Source of the DNA: Siphonodentalium dalli
Lineage: Eukaryota; Mollusca; Scaphopoda; Gadilida; Siphonodentaliidae
Direction of reading: 5' to 3'
DNA: 64,000 nt
NCBI GenBank assembly: GCA_032622095.1
Contig: CP136061.1
Location: forward strand, 236,363,815 to 236,427,814
Shown here: one piece after another, positions 57,426 through 64,000 of the stretch
Numbering within the stretch: position 1 is the first letter of the stretch
Layout of the letters: each line of letters begins with the position of its first letter
Notes under the pieces: model-generated
What the model saw: the letters and a program-made list of their open reading frames with translations, nothing else
The model's database searches: none
Told to the model about the DNA's origin: nothing
Translations under genes and position numbers: made by a program

Positions 57426-58072
57426 CTGACAATGGTTTTCTTGTTGTTAGTTAGTGGGCAGGGGTATGTTTGCTCACAATAGCTGGTGATTGTCTTAGCA
57501 ATAGCTAGGGAATATTTTAATATTCTCTGGTTATTGTTAAGATAACTGCTCGCTGCTCACTGAAAATAATCGCCCTTTAGTCTAAAAGCAACAAACTTCA
57601 CACTATAATTGCATTAAAGGCCGGGCGGTTATTTGAAAGTAGCATAAACGTTGTCAAATATTAAAGAGTGAAGTAAATTCCATTACTGTACACCAAATTT
57701 GCTGTCAATTTAAAGTCTATAGCCATAACAAGTCACAGCTGGTTCATACAAGTTAGAAAAATAACAAAATATAATCTCCCTGTCCCAGACCCATTAAGCA
57801 TGTTGGACCCAATAATGGATAAATCATTTGCTATACCAAACGGAAAAAACAATACCTGTTTAAACAACTTAGTAACTTGTTTAACAACTTTGCTAACTTT
57901 TAAAAACAATTTAGCAACTTACGTAACTCGATCCCATGGTCGATGTTTGGCTCAACAAGGGGTTGTGCGGTGGCTGACAAGATATCTGAAGTCATGCATA
58001 CCCAGACATCTCGACTGTGTCTGGGGGCTGGAAAGATGTTATATCGAAACACTCACCCCACCCCCGTATGGA
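57426..58072. other. No gene recognised
   Basis: Short frames only. A string of 'AACTTAGTAACTTGTTTAAC'-type repeats lies at about 57865-57920. Confidence 0.35.
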
Positions 58073-58113
58073 TCCTGATGGTTTAATGGTTAGATGTTCG
58101 GCTTGCCGCGCTG
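58073..58113 (+). other. tRNA-like 5' half, SINE head or tRNA pseudogene
   Basis: TCCTGATGGTTTAATGGTTA then GATGTTCGGCTTGCCGCGCTG resembles the 5' half of a tRNA-Glu-type gene, with an A-box-like TGGTTTAATGG. The expected T-arm and B box are not seen downstream, where a C run begins at 58134. It is either a truncated tRNA-derived SINE or a chance match. Confidence 0.35.
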
Positions 58114-61100
58114 TTAACTCAGCGATTGTTGTACCCCCCCCCCCCCCAACCGGCGGACTGTTGAGTTCCATGGCTGTGGCTAGGTTTCGACTTAAGCGAC
58201 GCCGCGCAACTGCCGAGTCATTCGTCGTTCAACATATCAGACTCGTACGTCACCGTAGAACCACCACGTCCTCATTTTGCTAACCTGTTGCGCGGAATCA
58301 GCAGTGGACCAATGGGATAAATTTGGCTACTTCACCCATTTCACCAGAACTTGTGCGTTGTGGTGGTTCCTGTGTATAGCGGCTCACTGGCGGAGAAACA
58401 GCTGTCAGCATCACTCCCAGTTAGCGAAAGTTTTTTTCCCATAAACAAGTTGTTTTCGAGAAAACTGTCTTTTTCTATGTTACACCGATGATAGGCGGAA
58501 CGAATGGAACAATCCTTGATGCAATAAATGTTATAGATTTCTTTGACAAACGTGTATTCTTTGAAAATTATGACGCAAAATGTGGGCTTGCCCCAAATAT
58601 TATAAAATTTAAACAAGTTCCGCATATGCAATGCATGCAAGTTTGATTGGGCAAAGTTCGACATCCAAGCTTTCTGACTTTATGTGAAACGTACGCGATA
58701 TGTTTAGATCAAGTGTACGAAATTTTAATTTCCGTCAATGTAATCGGCTGTATTTTGGGTACGTTTATAGCACTCTTCAAACTTGCCACGAGATGCTCGT
58801 AGCGTACAATGATATGCGCATAGCATAACCAGAGCTTGCTGTCTGAAAACAGAAAACCCACTGATATCGGGTACACTTGAACTGCTGATATGTCGAGGCT
58901 AAACAATGCTATTGATGGAAGTCGAACTTCACCCACAATCGAAATTGCATGCATTGCTTATTAGTCGGATTCCTTATGTCGAAAAAAATGGTCGCGCGTT
59001 TTCGGAATGTTAAAAGCGATGTGAGCACAGTTTCTATACCACCAGTGTGTCTATTTTCAGAATCTACCTGTTTCCAGCTTGATATTTTAGTGGAAACAGG
59101 TTTGTGTGAGGCTTTTGTTTGTGTACCCCTCTATTTTTTTCCCATCCACCTGGTAATAAAAACATGCTATTACGCATAGCAAGTTCGGTAAGTGGACGGA
59201 GAAGTGATGACTATAGCTCCACCGGAGACTTCGTATCAGGTGAGCTAAAAAGTGATGCCACTTGCTAACCATTATATCAATAGCGATGTGTTTGTTTAAA
59301 CATGGCATGCTAGTTTTTAGTCGTTTTCTTAACGACGAGCCCCTGTGAACATCCATACAGTTAAATAATAGACTACTCCAATGAATACTTTTATAACTGA
59401 ATGGGAGAAACCATTTCGTAAAGAAAGGGTTGTTAAAAATGTCCCTTTTTTTAATCAAGCTGCCAGTCAACCTCTGACAATCACAAACCACCCCCACAAG
59501 TTTGTATTGTCAGAGTGAAGATTCAAGATAATGCAGGTAAATTGCACTTATTTCTCACTGGGAATGGACCCTGACAAGAGGAGAAGTCAATAGGAGAAAC
59601 AATGGATCTCACATATTTTAATCATTTTAAAACTGTTGTGAAAATGTTTTCATCGACACAAAATTTGAAAATGATTTTAACATTACTACATGTAAAATGG
59701 ATTATATGACATTGAATATGGGAGCGTACCAAGTGGTGACACCTAAGAAAGATGATGTAGATAAATAGTGAAAACCTACTTAATTTATAATGATATACTA
59801 TGATCAACAGATTACCCCCACATAACCTCAGATGAAACAGAAACATACAAACTGTATTCCTGGAAAAATCAAGAACACAGTTATTATCATAACTAAATTG
59901 TTAACTGATAGTTCATATTTACACGTTGATTCTGGTCACTGTATCTCAACTGAGACTTGTAACCAATAAAGGTGATGCAACAATCCAAATCAATTTGTGG
60001 GAAATTACAATTTTGATTTCTTGAAATCAATAATAAATTAAAATTAATAAAAAAAAAAAAATTGATGTAGGTATTTGTAAAATCATTGTATATACAACAT
60101 ACATACTTATTTATATCAAGCAAACAAGCAACACTATTGTTGGTCAAATCAAGTAGGATTTTGATAGAACAAATCGTCTGAGGTTGGGTGGGGATTGTAT
60201 CAACAGAAACATTTAACTCTGTATATACAAGACATTTATATTAGAATTTCTCAATTGAACAAATAACTTCCATAAACACAATGACTACTGTTCAGGACCC
60301 ACAAATACTGATACTACACAAGATGTAAGAAATATAACTCTAATCTGAAACATGACACTAATGAAATAAGGGGCATGATAGAACTCAAATGGTATCCCAT
60401 TGTGATGGTGGTAATGAACTTTTCTTTTAATTAATTAAGAAGCACTCAGGTGTTCCCAATTTTCAGGTTTACCGTACATGAAAAGATCAGAAATCAAGAA
60501 TTGAATAATTTCTACAATTTCAACAAGTAGTTTTATTCTCGAAAGCAAATTCAGATTTTTTGCCATCTATTTGGATTCACCAGCAATTGCACAAACCATT
60601 TTTGTTTGTGAACAGTACCATAGCGCAGAGCATGCACACTTCCAGTTTAAAATAGTATGCACAAAGATAATAATGTTGCCAGTGAAATATCCCTCAAGTT
60701 GAGGAATATGCTCTGAAAGTTGTTTATGAAGAATTGGCAGTAAATCACATTTTTAGACATTTTCAAGAAAATGTGGCGGGATGAATAACAATGAAGGTAA
60801 AACAACCAGTCGTTTTATATTCAAGAATTCAACCATGAAAACAGTGTGAGGTCAGGAGCATGCTGCCTTGTTTAACTGTTTTCATTTTCGAATCCTCTAT
60901 GCTCAGCACAAACTTATCTTCAGATTCAAATCAAAATTTTTAATTTATGAACATAGGAGCACAGCTCACTCTTGTATGTACATACACAGGTAGAAATAAA
61001 ATTCCATGTCCCACCTGCCCAGTTTTAAGCTCGACGATATAAGCCATTTTTAAATTTGTAACTGAAAAATATAAGAATAGTATTTTACAACAGAAATTTG

Positions 61101-62005
61101 TAGATCTGTGCTCTCCTGTAAATAAAAACATTATTGAGATCTATCTCATTTATTGCCTATTAGTAGGTGCAAGTTAATAATTTATAGCTTTTTTAATCTG
61201 ACATGGGCTCATGCCCTGCAGGTATGGCATTGAACCCCCAACCCCTCTTTCGAAACAAAAAAGAGCATGTATTGTTATATTCCCTTGTTAAAGCAGCTGT
61301 ATACGTAAAACAAAAAGAGCGTTCATGTTGATTCTGCTAAACAGGCTCTGATTAGATATCATTAGCTAAATGATCTTCACAAATATATCCTACTTACTCA
61401 ATAAATAGACACCGACTAACTTTGCATACTAGAACCTTATTGTATAATATTATATCTCACGTGACTTTCTCGCATTCTGATTGGCTGCACACTGCTATAC
61501 TATTTTACGATAGTACCCCAGTAGGAGTCCTACATGCCTACTATTCTTGTTCTATTTATAGTAACAAATTCATTTTGCGAAATCGGGTTGCCGCCTGAAG
61601 ATATGGCCAAATATAAACTATACCTTGTACGATACTTTGAATTGCAATGATCTTACAAATGTCCGATCATAGCTAGCCAACGTATTTAATAGTTTGTCTG
61701 TTTAGTTGGCAAACGGCCAGTCCTAATCTTGTAATGACAGTGGACGTTATTAATAATTTCCTTTTCCGCTTTAATCGATGTATGCCAAAATGTCTTTGCT
61801 AATGACGTATTTATAGAAATAAATGCATGAATCATGAAGATATGCTGTTAGATGTAACTAATAACATAGTTTTGCTCCCCTCCCAACGTCAAAAGATTGC
61901 CGTAAATTGTAAAATCTGAGACCGATTTCCACAATTCAAGGTAAATAAAAATGGGACACAGAAATTGTGTGAGAATTTGCACCAATGTTCGATATAATAT
62001 AATAA
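58114..62005. other. No gene recognised (3.9 kb)
   Basis: Contains minus-strand frames of 107 codons (58341-58664) and 136 codons (59087-59497) with no domain, signal peptide or splice-linked partner that I can see. 60048-60060 is an A run. No named repeats. Confidence 0.35.
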
Positions 62006-62140
62006 ATAATGAATGACTTGTCGTTGACTATGCCAAAATAGTGGTCCTCCAGGAGGAATAGTCCACGCGCCTGCGGCTCGTGGGCTATTCCTCCTCGAGG
62101 ACCACTATTTTGGCATTGTCAACTCCAAGCCATTCATTAT
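62006..62140. mobile_element. Fold-back hairpin element (135 bp)
   Basis: Nearly perfect palindrome. ATAATGAATG...TATGCCAAAATAGTGGTCCT on the left pairs with AGGACCACTATTTTGGCAT...CATTCATTAT on the right, with a short centre around CTGCGGCTC. The only differences are a few bases in the outer third. Confidence 0.9.
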
Positions 62141-62534
62141 CTATATAATAATTATTTTTCATTTTGAAACTACAATACAAAAGAGAATATTGGATACACA
62201 TATTTAATGATGATTTGTAGAAAATTTGATTTAAAATACTGTCAGTACATGTATAACACATGTTTTAAATTTATTCAACTGCTAGTTTCCAATTTGGAAA
62301 GGAGTGAATAAAATTCATAAGAACGTATCCCGAATCCTGCAAAAAAGGCTCCCAAAAAGGGTTAACCCAGGACAAGCAGAGAACACAAAGAAAAACAAAT
62401 ATTCAATATGATAATTTAGGGCAAGTGACAGAAACAGATTCTGGTAAAATGCTCAATTGACGAAAACATGCAGAACGTTTGAGGTACCATTCACCGGAGA
62501 GCCTTCATTGATTATATAGAGGATCTTCAACAAT

Positions 62535-62596
62535 GTTATGTTGGGATATAAGATTTTATGAAATGAGTTTCATAAAATCTTATATCCCAACATAAC
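62535..62596. repeat. Perfect 29-bp-arm hairpin
   Basis: GTTATGTTGGGATATAAGAT... pairs exactly with ...ATCTTATATCCCAACATAAC around a TGAG loop. The flanks (AGGATCTTCAAC and GTTCAAGATCTT) extend the pairing imperfectly. Confidence 0.9.
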
Positions 62597-63502
62597 GAGT
62601 TCAAGATCTTGTATATCACATGAAAAAAACTAGAGATTTATGCCTTTTTAACAAATCAAAATCTTTAAAAGAAGCTGCAAAATACATACATTTACAGCAT
62701 TGGTTGAGACGTTTCACGACAGTATTGCACGCTCTGGGGCTGACGGCGGAATATATAGTCCCCAAATTTGCGTATTTGTTTTTGTGTCTATGTGCAACAA
62801 AGTTGGACAAGAATTGAACTTTAAAGAACAAAGCAATCATTTTGCATTGTCTGGTGTTGGTGTCATGCACGCCTTTTTGAAATAGTATTAAACCGCCTAA
62901 ATCAATGTATAGACGCGCGGCCACTTTGTTGGCACGAAGCCAAGTGATATGTAACTAGTGAGAGATAAGAATATATGTAATGGCTTTTTTTAATGGTATA
63001 ATAGGGGTTTCAGGTGATATAATAATATCAATGAATCTCTACAATAATGATAGATTTTCTGATGACAGTAGACCTTCACACATTGTATAAATCTAATGAA
63101 TTGACTAAGCTGAGCTGATGGTAATGAAAACGTTGATTCTCTCTTCAATGATCATGGAATATTTCCCACAGACAATTACACAGTGCACTAGATGACTCGA
63201 CTGAGCTAAGGGCGATGAACGTGATCCTCTGCTCGTGTTTCTTGATCAGACTGAAAAGAAAAGAGGTCGAAGGTCACAAACAGTGTTCATGCTGTCAGGT
63301 GACAAACACACTAAAATTTATCTTTCGTCATCAGACAAAGAGCATTTGGAACCTGCATAACCCTATGGATCTACACATAATTGTATTTCAGGAAATAGTG
63401 TGACGCAAAACGTGTAGGTACATGTATGTGCAGTAAACTTGAAGGCAGTTTTAACTCTTCGATGAATGGAGCTTCCTGAAATTTATTTTGCGAAAACCCT
63501 CT
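62597..63502. other. No gene recognised
   Basis: Opposing short frames (62616-62924 minus, 62620-62817 plus) overlap each other and carry no domain. Confidence 0.35.
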
Positions 63503-63660
63503 GCCAAGCATTCTCTTATATAAGCGAGTCTCTCGTAGGGAGACTCGCATATATAAGAGAATACATTGGCCTAACAATATTTACCTTGTAAGCCACTACA
63601 TTCTGTTATATATGCGAGACTCCTGTAGGGAGCCTCACATATACAAGAGAATGCACTGGC
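63503..63660. repeat. Two tandem hairpins of one family
   Basis: 63503-63570 folds as GCCAAGCATTCTCTTATATA with its inverted partner around CGTAGG. 63592-63660 is a related hairpin (CACTACATTCTGTTATATAT with its partner around TGTA). They share GAGACTC and GAGAATGCA blocks. They are about 90 bp apart. Confidence 0.85.
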
Positions 63661-63976
63661 AAAGGATCTTTAATGCTGCACCAGCACAGATCCCGTCATG
63701 AAAGGGTTAAATCATATTTATTGCAAACCCATTGAATTATTTTGGTGAAATACAGATTTCAAAACGTTGAAAAAAAAAAAATTTGTCTTGACCTTTGACA
63801 ATACAAACCGATTATGTTGACAACACCATTGACGATATCAATGGTGACAGAAAATAACTTCACTGAATTATGGGGTATAGTGTATATAAATCATAATAAA
63901 GCAATATTGACCTAAATTTGAGTCTCCTGCAAGCTACACCAGAGTGTGCAATATACAAAGAACAAGTTGTTGACAA

Positions 63977-64000
63977 GCCTTGAAATAGTGTGTCTGTCAT
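63977..64000. mobile_element. Start of a second copy of the 43863-44275 MITE, cut by the window end
   Basis: GCCTTGAAATAGTGTGTCTG then TCAT matches the end of the MITE at 43863 and the inverted end at 44275. Confidence 0.7.

Overview
This is a eukaryotic, invertebrate, visibly AT-rich window, most likely from a lophotrochozoan and probably a mollusc. The reasons are a secreted PAN/apple plus C-type lectin gene with long introns, the mixture of transposons (Penelope-like, gypsy/Ty3, APE-type LINE and CR1-like fragments, hAT-, Harbinger- and fold-back-type MITEs), and many degenerate satellites. No operons, bacterial signals or CRISPR are present. The species call is inference.

One host gene is well supported. 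It lies on the + strand in three exons: 11981-12296 (signal peptide and PAN/apple-like domain), 18719-18892 (first half of a C-type lectin domain) and 42536-42753 (second half and stop). Both introns are phase 1 with GT/AG borders. The spliced frame is 708 nt, giving 235 aa. The introns are 6.4 kb and 23.6 kb and are packed with transposons.

Layout. 1-3.5 kb: degenerate tandem repeats and one unrecognised ORF. 3.5-5.45 kb (-): decayed Penelope-like element. 5.5-9.06 kb (+): 5'-truncated gypsy element with RNase H, integrase, a post-pol zinc-finger ORF and a 690-bp 3' LTR. 9.7-11.6 kb: a satellite, then a 264-bp tandem duplication upstream of the lectin gene. Intron 1 holds a decayed LINE (12.9-16.4 kb, -). 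Intron 2 holds a hAT-type MITE (19.5-20.7 kb), a 5-kb inverted pair carrying the C-terminus of a transposon protein (21.5-26.4 kb), and a long minus-strand gypsy element with both LTRs (26.48-41.6 kb). Its 3' LTR carries a nested Harbinger-type element. After the gene (42.8-64 kb) lie MITEs, satellites, LINE fragments, a tRNA-like SINE head, hairpins and long stretches where I recognise nothing.

The minus-strand gypsy element is the most informative mobile unit. It has gag with a damaged CCHC knuckle, protease (DTGAS), RT (YLDD), RNase H, an uninterrupted integrase, a tRNA-Leu primer-binding site and a purine tract. It also has several extra ORFs: two small ones before gag, a Cys-rich finger and low-complexity basic ORFs after pol, and a 200-aa ORF inside the 3' LTR behind its TATA box. 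Its U5 carries 13 nt matching the D-arm of the same tRNA-Leu. All mobile elements except the integrase segment carry frameshifts or stops and look dead.
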